Assembly (NCBI GenBank): GCA_030040235.1
Contig: JASHUC010000275.1
Coordinates: 1 to 9,364, forward strand
DNA from: Gammaproteobacteria bacterium
Lineage (GTDB): Bacteria > Pseudomonadota > Gammaproteobacteria > Steroidobacterales > Steroidobacteraceae
Length of the DNA: 9,364 nt
Reading direction: 5' to 3'
Under the pieces are notes generated by a model that was not told the origin of the DNA, did no database searches, and worked only from the letters and a program-made list of their open reading frames with translations. Position 1 is the stretch's first letter. Every line of letters starts with the position of its first letter. A program made the position numbers and the translations under genes. Below, in pieces: positions 1-7,207 of this stretch.

Positions 1-1
1 C

Positions 2-1552
2 GCCACCCTCAAGCACATCCGCTTCCACGCGACCGCCGGCCCGCACAAGGTCGCCGTCACCTTCATTGACCGCGACTTCGCCGAGTCCGAAGGGCGGCTC
101 CAGCTCCTGGTGCCCGGGGATGCACAGGACGAGGTGCTGCGGATCGGAACGTTCCAGATCCTCGGCCCGCTGCAGGCGACCGGCCTCAGCGACACCCCGA
201 GCCGCGAGCGGATCTTTACCTGCACCCCGAAGACCGCCGAGGAGCAGCAGCCCTGCGCCGAGGAGATCATCTCGCGGCTCGCGCGCGAGGCGTACCGCCG
301 CCCCGTGAATTCGCAGGACCTCGAGCCGCTCGAGGCGATCTATGCCGCGGGCCTCAAGCAGGGGGGATTCGAGGAGGGAATCCGCCGGACGATCACCGCG
401 ATCCTCGCCAGCCCGTATTTCCTTTACCGGGCCGAGCCCACGCCGGCCGGGGTTCAGCCCGGCGCGAGCTATCACATCACCGACCTCGAGCTCGCCTCGC
501 GTCTGTCGTTCTTCCTCTGGAGCAGCATTCCGGACAACGAACTGCTCACGCTCGCCTCGCAGAACCGGCTGCACGAGCCGGCGGTGCTGAAGGCACAGGT
601 GTACCGCATGCTCGCCGATCCGCGCGCGATGACGCTCGCGTCCAATTTCGCGTTTCAGTGGCTCGACGTCGAGCGGCTCGCCGAGGTCACTCCGGACCCG
701 AAGATCTTCCCCTACGTGCGCGATCCCCGCGATGACTTCCGCACCGAGCTCAAGCTGTTCGTGGACAGTGTGTTCCGCGGGAACCTCGATGTGGTCGATC
801 TGCTCACCGCCAACTGGACCTTCCTCAACCAGCGCCTCGCGCTGCTCTACGGCATCAATGACGTGCGCGGAAATGAATTCCGGCGGGTGACCCTCACCCC
901 TGCCGAGTCGGTCCGTTACGGCCTGCTCGGCAAAGGGGCTTTCCTGATGGGCACCTCCTACCCGAATCGCACCGCCCCGGTGCTGCGCGGGCAGTGGATC
1001 CTGGACAACATCACCGGCACGCCGCCCGATCCGCCGCCGGCCGGGGTCAAGATGACTCTCGATGTCAAGACGCCCGGCAGCAATGACAAGGTGTTGACGA
1101 TCCGTGAGCAGATGGCCATCCATCGCAACAATCCGCGCTGCTTCTCCTGCCATGGGATGCTCGATCCGCTCGGGCTGGCGTTCGAGAACTTCGACGCCGT
1201 CGGCCGATGGCGCACCAAGGATCGCACCACTGGAGTCGCCATCGATCCGACGGGTGTACTGCCGGGCGGCTTCAAAGTGAGTGGACCGGGCGATGTGCGC
1301 CGGATTCTGCTCGAGCACCCGAGCCTGTTCGTCGAGTCGCTCACCAAGAACCTGATGACCTTTGCGCTCGGGCGCACGCTCACCTACCGGGACATGCCGG
1401 AGGTGCGCACGATCGTGGCCCGAAGTGCCAAGGACGATTACAAGTTCTGGACGCTGGTGGTGGGGATCGTCGAGAGCCCGCAATTTCAGATGCGCTCCGC
1501 ACCCGCCGCCGGCGGCGCGGTGCCGATCAAGACCGCGCAGGTGATCCGTTGA
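2..1552 (+). CDS. DUF1592/DUF1588/DUF1585 haem-motif protein, 5' truncated
   Basis: The frame is open from the left edge (first whole codon at position 2) to TGA at 1550-1552, giving 516 visible residues. The in-frame GTG at 110 is internal, because the frame continues upstream with family-like sequence. Visible order, in fragment residues: an inter-domain segment with a conserved Cys pair (C74, C85); a DUF1595-like segment at about 84-143 (LAREAYRRPV, ILASPYFLYR); DUF1592 at about 155-287 (LASRLSFFLWSSIPDNEL); DUF1588 at about 295-405, containing the c-type haem motif CFSCH (380-384) followed by DPLGLAFENFD; and DUF1585 at about 412-500 (TKNLMTFALGRTLTYRD). Full-length relatives are roughly 700-900 residues and usually start with a signal peptide, a cytochrome-like domain and DUF1587, all missing here because of the window edge. 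These are planctomycete-type cytochrome-like proteins, presumed exported and haem-binding. Their biochemical role is unknown. It is followed after 28 bp by the DUF1552 gene, its usual partner. Confidence 0.93.
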   Translation, partial: ATLKHIRFHATAGPHKVAVTFIDRDFAESEGRLQLLVPGDAQDEVLRIGTFQILGPLQATGLSDTPSRERIFTCTPKTAEEQQPCAEEIISRLAREAYRRPVNSQDLEPLEAIYAAGLKQGGFEEGIRRTITAILASPYFLYRAEPTPAGVQPGASYHITDLELASRLSFFLWSSIPDNELLTLASQNRLHEPAVLKAQVYRMLADPRAMTLASNFAFQWLDVERLAEVTPDPKIFPYVRDPRDDFRTELKLFVDSVFRGNLDVVDLLTANWTFLNQRLALLYGINDVRGNEFRRVTLTPAESVRYGLLGKGAFLMGTSYPNRTAPVLRGQWILDNITGTPPDPPPAGVKMTLDVKTPGSNDKVLTIREQMAIHRNNPRCFSCHGMLDPLGLAFENFDAVGRWRTKDRTTGVAIDPTGVLPGGFKVSGPGDVRRILLEHPSLFVESLTKNLMTFALGRTLTYRDMPEVRTIVARSAKDDYKFWTLVVGIVESPQFQMRSAPAAGGAVPIKTAQVIR

Positions 1553-1580
1553 TTCGCAGGACGAGCACGAGGTAGTCGCC

Positions 1581-2900
1581 ATGTTCATCACGAAGAAGTG
1601 CCTTTCCCGGCGTACCGTTCTCAAGGGCGTGGGTGCCAGCGTGGGACTGCCGCTGCTCGATGCCATGATTCCGGCGGGCACGGCGCTTGCCGCGACGGCA
1701 GCCAAGCCGACGCCGTACATGGCCTGCATCTACATTCCGCACGGGGCCGTGCAGGACAACTGGCAACCGAAGGCGACCGGCACGAGCTTCGTGATATCGC
1801 CGATCTTGAAGCCCCTCGAGCCCTTCCGCTCGCACCTGACGGTCGTCAGCGGCCTGAGGAACAAGGCCGCCGAGAGTCCGGCGCCGCATGCGATCACCCC
1901 CGGAACCTGGCTCACGGCCGTTCACCCCCCGCACCAGCAGGCCCCCGATGTGGGTCCCTCGGTGGACCAGGTCGCCGCGAGGGTGCTCTCGAAGTCAACG
2001 CCGCTGATCTCCCTCGAGGTCGCGGGCGAGGGCGGGGGCGGGGCATGTGATCCGGACTTCGGGTGCGGCTACTCGGGGACCATCGCATTTCGCACCGGCT
2101 CGCAGCCGTTGCCCATGGAGCAGGATCCGCGCACCGTATTCACCAACCTGTTCGGCGAGGGCGATACGACCCAGGAGCGTGCCTCGATTCTCAAAGAAGA
2201 CGGCAGCATCCTCGATTTCGTGCGCCAGAGCGCGAGCGACTTGCAGCGCAGCCTCGGCCCCTCCGACCGGCGCATGGTGGGCGACTATCTGGAGTCGGTG
2301 CGCGAGATCGAGCGGCGCGTGCAAGGGATGCAGGCGAAGTTCGCCTCCGGCACGGGCATCAAGCTGCCGAACGCCCCGGAGGGCATCCCGCAGGACTACA
2401 ACCAGATGCTCGACCTCATGTTCAGCATGATGGCGCTCGCGTGGCAGGCGAACATGACGCGCGTGGCGACCTTCATGATGGCGCGGGAGGTGACGATGCG
2501 CACTTTCCCGAACCTCGGAATCACCGACGCCTGGCATCCGCTCTCGCACCACGGGAACGACCCGGACAAGCTCGTCAAGCTCACCAAGATCCAGTACTAC
2601 ATGACCGATGCGTTCGCCCGCTACGTCAAGCGTCTCTCGGAGATCAAGGACGGTGACGGGACGCTGCTCGATCATGCGCTGATCCTCTACGGAAGCGACA
2701 TGGCCAACAGCGACATGCACAACCACGATCCGCTGCCTCAGGTGTTGCTCGGGAAGTGCTGTGGCGCGGTCAAGGGTGGCCAGCACCTGCACTACCCGCA
2801 GGACACCCCGCACGCGAACCTGCTCCTCACGATGCTGCACCGGGCGGGCATTCCCGCGAAGTCGCACGGCGACAGCACGGGCGAGTTTTCCGAGATCTGA
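1581..2900 (+). CDS. DUF1552 family protein with Tat signal
   Basis: 439 residues. ATG at 1581 is preceded by GAGG at 1569-1572 (8-nt spacing). The N-terminus has a twin-arginine motif (SRRTVLKG, residues 9-16) and a hydrophobic stretch ending near ALA at 35-37, so export by the Tat route as a folded protein is likely. The body matches DUF1552: ACIYIPHGAVQDNW near 48-61, SGLRNKA at 90-96, a Cys-containing CDPDFGCGYSG at 156-166, then PLPMEQDPRTVFTNLFG at 176-192. The central helical part is long (about 205-300), followed by SHHGNDPDKL (322-331) and LILYGSDMANSDMHNHDPLP (367-386), which resembles the metal-site region of DUF1501/alkaline-phosphatase-like proteins. That resemblance is inference. 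The gene lies 28 bp after the DUF1592 gene and 12 bp before the ankyrin gene, so co-transcription is likely. DUF1592 and DUF1552 genes commonly sit together. The reaction, if any, is unknown, but Tat export suggests a cofactor or folding before export. Confidence 0.93.
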   Translation: MFITKKCLSRRTVLKGVGASVGLPLLDAMIPAGTALAATAAKPTPYMACIYIPHGAVQDNWQPKATGTSFVISPILKPLEPFRSHLTVVSGLRNKAAESPAPHAITPGTWLTAVHPPHQQAPDVGPSVDQVAARVLSKSTPLISLEVAGEGGGGACDPDFGCGYSGTIAFRTGSQPLPMEQDPRTVFTNLFGEGDTTQERASILKEDGSILDFVRQSASDLQRSLGPSDRRMVGDYLESVREIERRVQGMQAKFASGTGIKLPNAPEGIPQDYNQMLDLMFSMMALAWQANMTRVATFMMAREVTMRTFPNLGITDAWHPLSHHGNDPDKLVKLTKIQYYMTDAFARYVKRLSEIKDGDGTLLDHALILYGSDMANSDMHNHDPLPQVLLGKCCGAVKGGQHLHYPQDTPHANLLLTMLHRAGIPAKSHGDSTGEFSEI

Positions 2901-2912
2901 AAGGGGACCGCG

Positions 2913-4604
2913 ATGCGCCGTTGCCTCGCCGTGCTACTCGCAGCCGTGCTCGGTACGGGGAGCTTTGCCGTCGCCCGTGCGGATGATGCGCCCTCGGCCC
3001 TCCTTCAGGCGGCCATGGCCAACGATCACGACGCGGCGATGGCGCTCATCGCCAAGGGCGCCGACGTGCGCGCTACCGGCTCGGATGGCACCACGGCGCT
3101 GATGTGGGCCGCCTACAACGACGATGTCGCGCTGGCGCAGGCGCTCATCAGAAAGGGCGCCAACGCATCCGCCGTCAACAGCTACGGGGACTCGGCGATG
3201 CAGGAGGCGGCCGTCAGACCCGACGCGGTCATCCTGAAGATGCTGCTCGATGCGGGCGTGAACGTGGACTCGCCGAATCCCGAAGGACAGACGGCGCTCA
3301 TGGTGGTGGCGCGCACCGGTGATGTGAAAGCGGCCGAGCTGCTGCTTCACCACGGCGCGAACGTGAACGCGGTCGAAAGCTGGGGTGGACAGACGGCGCT
3401 CATGTGGGCGGCCGCCCAGCGGCAGCCGCAGATGGTGAAGCTGCTGATCTCCCACGGCGCCGACCTCAACATGCGTTCGGTGGTGCGGGACTGGCAGCGG
3501 CGCGTGACGGCCGAAGGGCGTCCGAAGATCATGAATGTGGGGGGGCTCACGGCGCTGCACTTCGCGGCCCGTGAAGACTGCATCGAGTGCGCGAAGTATC
3601 TGGTGGAGGCTGGCGCCGACATCAACGCGCTCGACCCCGACGATACGACCCCGCTCGTCGTCGCGCTGATGAACCTGCACTTCAATCTCGCGACGTACCT
3701 CATCAACGCGGGCGCCGATGTGAATCGCTGGGATATCTTCGGTGACTCACCGCTCTACGTCGCGATCGACATGAACACGCTGCCGACGGGCGGCCGGCCG
3801 GATCTGCCCTCCCCGGATGCGACCAGCGGCTATCAGGTCGCCGAGCTGCTGCTTGCGAAGGGCGCCGATCCGAATCTCCAGCTCAAGCTCCGCCCGCCGT
3901 ACCGCAACGGCGTCTTCGATCGCGGCGGTGATCAGGTGCTCTCCACGGGCGCAACCCCGCTGCTCCTCGCCGCGAAGGTGGGGGACGTGGAATCCGTGAA
4001 GCTCCTCCTCAAGTATCATGCGCTGGTGAATCTGCCGAATGCCGAAGGGGTGACGCCACTCATGGCGGCAGCCGGCATGGGGCAGGGCTTCAATCCGACC
4101 CGCGGCCGCTACAAGACGGACGAGCAGGCGGCCGAGTGCGTGCAGCTCCTGCACGCCGCAGGCGGCACCATCACGGGCCGTGCGGATGACGGGCTCACCG
4201 CGCTGCACAGCGCAGCGAAGCTCGGCTGGGACGACACGGTGAAGCTCCTCGTCGCCGACGGAGCGGATCTGCAGGCGACGGATCGGATCGGCCTGCGCCC
4301 GATCGACTACGCGCGGGGCAATTACATTCGCGCCTTCCTCGAGCCGCAACCGGCGCCCAAGACCGCCACCATCAAGCTGCTGACGCAGTTCATCGTCGCG
4401 AAGACCGGCCACCCGCCGCTCATTTTCGCCGAGGATCTGTCTCACCGGCAGATCGGCGTCGGCGGGGCGCAGCGCTCGCAAGTTACCGGCGGGGCAGGGC
4501 GCGCGCGCGGTGCCGGTGGCGCGCGGCGTGCGCAAGCGAGCGCTGGTGGGGCACCGCGCCTGCAAGCCGGCGCTGGCGCCGAGCGGCCGCAAGTCGCCAA
4601 CTGA
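2913..4604 (+). CDS. Exported ankyrin-repeat protein
   Basis: 563 residues. ATG at 2913 has a strong AAGGGG at 2901-2906, placed directly after the DUF1552 stop, so translation is probably coupled. Residues 1-23 form a Sec-type signal peptide (MRR, hydrophobic LAVLLAAVLGTGSFAV, cleavage after ARA). About eleven ankyrin repeats follow, near 26-56, 58-90, 91-123, 125-156, 158-190, 210-241, 243-275, 276-322, 345-376, 378-423 and 426-457. They are recognisable by TALMWAA, TALHFAA, TPLLLAAK and LLxxGADxN. Insertions occur at about 190-208, 287-305, 322-343 and 389-403; the last two contain loops rich in Arg, Gly and Tyr. A short non-repeat segment (about 470-516) precedes a Gly/Ala/Arg-rich tandem tail. 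Ankyrin stacks bind other proteins, so in this operon a periplasmic scaffold or partner for the DUF1592 or DUF1552 product is the natural guess. No catalytic domain is visible. Confidence 0.92.
   Translation: MRRCLAVLLAAVLGTGSFAVARADDAPSALLQAAMANDHDAAMALIAKGADVRATGSDGTTALMWAAYNDDVALAQALIRKGANASAVNSYGDSAMQEAAVRPDAVILKMLLDAGVNVDSPNPEGQTALMVVARTGDVKAAELLLHHGANVNAVESWGGQTALMWAAAQRQPQMVKLLISHGADLNMRSVVRDWQRRVTAEGRPKIMNVGGLTALHFAAREDCIECAKYLVEAGADINALDPDDTTPLVVALMNLHFNLATYLINAGADVNRWDIFGDSPLYVAIDMNTLPTGGRPDLPSPDATSGYQVAELLLAKGADPNLQLKLRPPYRNGVFDRGGDQVLSTGATPLLLAAKVGDVESVKLLLKYHALVNLPNAEGVTPLMAAAGMGQGFNPTRGRYKTDEQAAECVQLLHAAGGTITGRADDGLTALHSAAKLGWDDTVKLLVADGADLQATDRIGLRPIDYARGNYIRAFLEPQPAPKTATIKLLTQFIVAKTGHPPLIFAEDLSHRQIGVGGAQRSQVTGGAGRARGAGGARRAQASAGGAPRLQAGAGAERPQVAN
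4461..4601 (+). repeat. Imperfect tandem repeat encoding a GGA-R-Q tail
   Basis: The last 47 codons of the ankyrin gene fall into five imperfect units of 9-10 residues: GGAQRSQVT, GGAGRARGA, GGARRAQASA, GGAPRLQAGA and GAERPQVAN. At DNA level these are 27-30-bp units, each starting ggcg or ggtg and mostly carrying a cgcaag or tgcaag core. The tail is strongly basic and lacks the ankyrin consensus. It could have grown by slippage or unequal exchange. A frameshift that exposed a non-native frame is an alternative, because I cannot compare with relatives. Confidence 0.6.
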
Positions 4605-4677
4605 CCGCGCGAAGAGGCGAGATTCCTCGGCCGAAGATCGCTACCGCAGCTTTGTGGGCGGGACGGCCGGGGCACGG

Positions 4678-4716
4678 TTGCGTTGAACAGTGCTCCTGGA
4701 TATATTTCCGGATATA
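4678..4716 (+). promoter_or_regulatory. Candidate promoter/operator of the toxin-antitoxin cassette
   Basis: The gap 4605-4736 holds no gene. Within it TTGCGT (4678-4683) and TATATT (4701-4706) are 17 bp apart, a sigma70-like arrangement with a good -10 (5 of 6) and a weak -35 (3 of 6). The -10 is inside a direct repeat of GGATATA (4698-4704 and 4710-4716, 12-bp period), an AT-rich island in very GC-rich surroundings. A start near 4713 would leave a leader of about 24 nt. Ribbon-helix-helix antitoxins usually repress their own promoter by binding repeated short sites, so the repeat is a plausible operator. I saw no convincing T-tailed terminator for the preceding operon in this gap. Confidence 0.4.
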
Positions 4717-4723
4717 GACCGCC

Positions 4724-4730
4724 GGGAGGA
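4724..4730 (+). promoter_or_regulatory. Ribosome binding site fixing the antitoxin start
   Basis: GGGAGGA is a near-perfect Shine-Dalgarno sequence 6 nt before GTG at 4737. This supports GTG 4737 over the in-frame TTG at 4683, which would add 18 residues encoded by the candidate promoter/operator DNA. Confidence 0.75.
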
Positions 4731-4736
4731 GTCGCT

Positions 4737-5039
4737 GTGTCTACGAGCTCTCAAACGAGGGCGCTCCGAAGCTATCGACGACGGCTCAAGAGGCGCGGCA
4801 TCGCGCGTTTCGAGGTGCTCGCGCCGACACGCGACCGCGATCTCATCCGCGACGTGGCCCGAGGGCTTTCCGGGCAGGAGCAAGACGCGCAGCGGATTCG
4901 GGCAGCCCTCCAACGGGCTCTCGTCGGCGCGATTGGGTCACCGGGCCGGATCCTTGCGGCGCTGCGTCGCTCGCCGCTCGTGGGCGCCCATCTCGATCTT
5001 GAGCGCTCCGTCGCGGATGACCGGCGGGTCGAGCTGTGA
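4737..5039 (+). CDS. Putative RHH-type antitoxin of a VapBC-like pair
   Basis: 100 residues from GTG at 4737, ending in TGA at 5037-5039. The N-terminus is basic (ALRSYRRRLKRRGIARFEV, 9-27). It has a predicted beta strand (about 23-30, ARFEVLAP) and two helices (about 34-45 and 47-62), the layout of ribbon-helix-helix DNA-binding antitoxins. The C-terminal part, ILAALRRSPLVGAHLDLER (72-90), resembles the extended toxin-binding tail of antitoxins paired with PIN toxins. It presumably neutralises the downstream PIN RNase by covering its active site, and represses the shared promoter. The two genes overlap by 4 bp (GTGA), so antitoxin and toxin translation are likely coupled. The family assignment rests on sequence feel and gene context, not on a decisive motif. 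Confidence 0.8.
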   Translation: MSTSSQTRALRSYRRRLKRRGIARFEVLAPTRDRDLIRDVARGLSGQEQDAQRIRAALQRALVGAIGSPGRILAALRRSPLVGAHLDLERSVADDRRVEL

Positions 5040-5467
5040 GCCGCTACCTACTCGACACGAATATCATCAGCAACATCACCAAGCCGGAGCCGTCGCAGAG
5101 GCTGGTATCCTGGATGAGCCGGCAGATGGACGAGAACCTCTACATCTCGTCACTCACCCTCGCCGAGATTCGCCGCGGCGTGCTGGAGAAGCCGCGAGGC
5201 GCGAAGCGCCGCGCTCTTGATCGTTGGTTCTCAGGCCCGGAGGGACCTCAAGCCCTGTTCGCCGGCCGTGTGCTTCCTTTCGACGAGAAGGCCGGTCTCA
5301 TCTGGGGGAAGCTGATGGCGGAGGGAACAGCGCGGGGACGCCCGCGCAGTGCGCTCGACATGATCGTTGCAGCGATTGCGGAGGCGAACGAGTGCACTAT
5401 TGTTACGGACAACGAGCAGCACTTCGAAGGACTGCGATTCCTGAATCCGCTCCGCGAACCTTACTGA
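5036..5467 (+). CDS. vapC: PIN-domain ribonuclease toxin, VapC/FitB type
   Basis: 143 residues, the usual length for VapC. The start is GTG at 5036, overlapping the antitoxin stop. The PIN-domain acidic residues that bind Mg2+ are all visible: D7 in LLDTNIIS, E44 in LTLAEIRRG, D108 in SALDMIVAAIA and D125 in IVTDNEQHF. The toxin is therefore predicted to be an active endoribonuclease. Family members cleave tRNA or rRNA, but the target here cannot be read from sequence. LPFDEKAGLIWGKL (80-93) followed by the GRPRSALD segment is typical of the FitB-like branch. Expression should follow the antitoxin from the upstream promoter. The 3' end runs 7 bp into the end of aceB on the other strand, leaving no space for a terminator between them. 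Confidence 0.93.
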   Translation: MSRYLLDTNIISNITKPEPSQRLVSWMSRQMDENLYISSLTLAEIRRGVLEKPRGAKRRALDRWFSGPEGPQALFAGRVLPFDEKAGLIWGKLMAEGTARGRPRSALDMIVAAIAEANECTIVTDNEQHFEGLRFLNPLREPY

Positions 5468-7119
5468 TCGCGCGGCTGCGTCTCCTCAACCTCATCCCGC
5501 CTGAGCAGCGGGAAGGCAGGCAGCGTGAGGAATTCCTCGAAGTCTGCGGCGATCGACAGATCGCGGAAGAGGCGAATGGCCTCCGGGAAGCGCCCGCCGT
5601 CGTAGACCTTGGCGCCGAGCTCTTGGCGCACCCGCGCCATTTCTTCCTCGATGAGGCGGTCGAGGAGCTCCACGGTCGCCTTCGTGCCGTCCTCGAGGGT
5701 GATGCCGTAGTGAACCCACTGCCACACTTGTGCGCGGCTGATCTCGGCGGTGGCCGCATCCTCCATGAGGTTGTAGAGCGGCACGGCGCCTTTGCCGCGC
5801 AGCCAGGCCTCGATGTACTGAATGCCGACCCGGATGTTCAGGCGCATCCCCCCTTCAGTGCGGGTGCCCTGATGAACTTCGAGTAGATCCTTCTGGCTCA
5901 CCGCGACATCCGCGCGCAGGCGGTCGAGCTGATTGGGCTGCGGCATCAGCCTGTCGAATACCTCCTGCGCGACCGGCACGAGGTCCGGATGTGCGACCCA
6001 GGTGCCGTCGTGCCCGTCGGAGGCTTCGCGCTCCTTATCCTCTCGCACGCGCTCGAGCGCGGCGGCATTCGCCTGCGGGTCGCGGCGGTTGGGGATCTGC
6101 GCGGCCATGCCACCCATCGCAAAGGCGCCGCGCCGGTGGCAGGTCTTGATCAGCAGCAACGAGTAGGCGCGCAGGAACGCCTTACCCATCACCACTTGCG
6201 AGCGGTCGGGTAGCACGTACGCCGGGTTGGCGCGCAGCTTCTTGATGAACGAGAACATGTAATCCCAGCGCCCGCAATTGAGACCCACGATGTGCTCGCG
6301 CAGCTCGTAAAGAATCTCCTCCATCTCGAAGGCGGCCGGCAGCGTCTCGATGAGCACCGTTGCCTTGATGGTGCCGGCCGGGAGGCCGAGCCACTCCTGC
6401 GCATAGAGGAACACGCTGTTCCAGAGCCGTGCCTCCTGGTGACTCTCGAGCTTCGGCAAATAAAAGTACGGCCCCGTGCCGCGCTCCAGCTGGGCGCGTG
6501 CGTTGTGAAAGAAGCTGAGACCGAAATCGAACAGGCTCGCCGAGATCGGCGCCGCATCCACGGTGAGGCCTGTCTCCGGGAGGTGCCAGCCCCGCGGCCG
6601 CACCATCATGACCGCCGGATTCGCGCCGAGCGCGTAGCGCTTGCCGCTCGCCGGGTCCTCGTAATCGATGGTGCCGTGCCAGCGATCGAGGAGATTGATC
6701 TGACCCTCGATCGTGTTGCGCCAGGTCGGGGAGTGGGCATCCTCGAAATCGGCCATGAATACCCTGGCGCCGGAGTTGAGGGCATTGATGATCATCTTGC
6801 GATCGACCGGCCCGGTGATCTCCACGCGGCGGTCGAGCAGGTCGGCGGGAATGGTGCCGACCCGCCAGTCCGCGGCGCGCACATCCGCGGTGTCGCGGGA
6901 AAACTCGGGCAGCTCGCCCGCGCTGTAGCGGGCTTGACGAGTCGTGCGGGCGTGAAGGAGCTGCGAGCGCCGGGCTTCGAAGCGCCGATGGAGCGCGGCG
7001 AGGAACCCGAGCGCCTCGGGCGTGAGAATCTCCCCGTAACGCGGCCCTAGGGGATGATGAATGGCAACGCCCTGGGGTGGCCGGGGCGTTTGGAGCTGAC
7101 CAATGGCGGCGCTGCACAT
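5461..7119 (-). CDS. aceB: Malate synthase A
   Basis: 552 residues, about the length of malate synthase A (roughly 530-550), and not the ~720 residues of isoform G. It condenses glyoxylate with acetyl-CoA to malate in the cytoplasm, the second step of the glyoxylate shunt. The family signature is intact at 275-289 (EHIVGLNCGRWDYMF). Putative active-site residues by family analogy are R174 (MVRPRGWH), the Mg2+ ligands E258 (VLIETLPAAF) and D286 (GRWDYMF), and the catalytic base D454 (NLMEDAATAEIS). Other conserved blocks are FMADFEDAHSPTW (121-133) and GGMAAQIPNR (336-345). The ATG at 7119 is preceded on the minus strand by AAGGA with 10-nt spacing. The transporter gene lies 88 bp upstream on the same strand. 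Isocitrate lyase, the usual partner, is not in this window. The stop TAA (5463-5461) lies inside the last codons of the toxin gene. Confidence 0.97.
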   Translation of the reverse strand: MCSAAIGQLQTPRPPQGVAIHHPLGPRYGEILTPEALGFLAALHRRFEARRSQLLHARTTRQARYSAGELPEFSRDTADVRAADWRVGTIPADLLDRRVEITGPVDRKMIINALNSGARVFMADFEDAHSPTWRNTIEGQINLLDRWHGTIDYEDPASGKRYALGANPAVMMVRPRGWHLPETGLTVDAAPISASLFDFGLSFFHNARAQLERGTGPYFYLPKLESHQEARLWNSVFLYAQEWLGLPAGTIKATVLIETLPAAFEMEEILYELREHIVGLNCGRWDYMFSFIKKLRANPAYVLPDRSQVVMGKAFLRAYSLLLIKTCHRRGAFAMGGMAAQIPNRRDPQANAAALERVREDKEREASDGHDGTWVAHPDLVPVAQEVFDRLMPQPNQLDRLRADVAVSQKDLLEVHQGTRTEGGMRLNIRVGIQYIEAWLRGKGAVPLYNLMEDAATAEISRAQVWQWVHYGITLEDGTKATVELLDRLIEEEMARVRQELGAKVYDGGRFPEAIRLFRDLSIAADFEEFLTLPAFPLLRRDEVEETQPRDQ

Positions 7120-7157
7120 GTCTCAAGGGTCCTTTCCCGACGGGCAACAATAGGGGC

Positions 7158-7185
7158 ACTATGCACCGCTCGGGAGGAAGTGCAA
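7158..7185 (-). promoter_or_regulatory. Candidate aceB promoter
   Basis: On the minus strand TTGCAC (+ strand 7185-7180) and CATAGT (7163-7158) are 16 bp apart, in the 88-bp gap between the transporter stop and aceB. The predicted start would give a leader of roughly 30 nt with the AAGGA ribosome site in it. The match is only moderate (the -10 fits 4 of 6). aceB may instead be read through from the transporter gene, because no clear terminator lies between them. Confidence 0.3.
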
Positions 7186-7207
7186 GCCGCCCTGCGGCCA
7201 CGGATTT

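Noticed and set aside
1995..2867. Open frame of 290 codons on the - strand across the DUF1552 gene
   Set aside because: Its product is rich in Arg, His and Val without domain character. The + strand frame is the recognised DUF1552 family member.
2934..3680. Open frame of 248 codons antisense to the ankyrin gene
   Set aside because: It mirrors the ankyrin repeats codon for codon, with no motif or ribosome site of its own.
4690..5220. Open frame of 176 codons overlapping the antitoxin and toxin starts
   Set aside because: It conflicts with two better supported frames (ribosome site, GTGA overlap, PIN motifs) and has no family resemblance.
7186..7198. Small hairpin GCCGC-3 nt-GCGGC after the transporter stop
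   Set aside because: The 5-bp stem has a 3-nt loop and no T tract on the minus strand. It is too weak to call a terminator.
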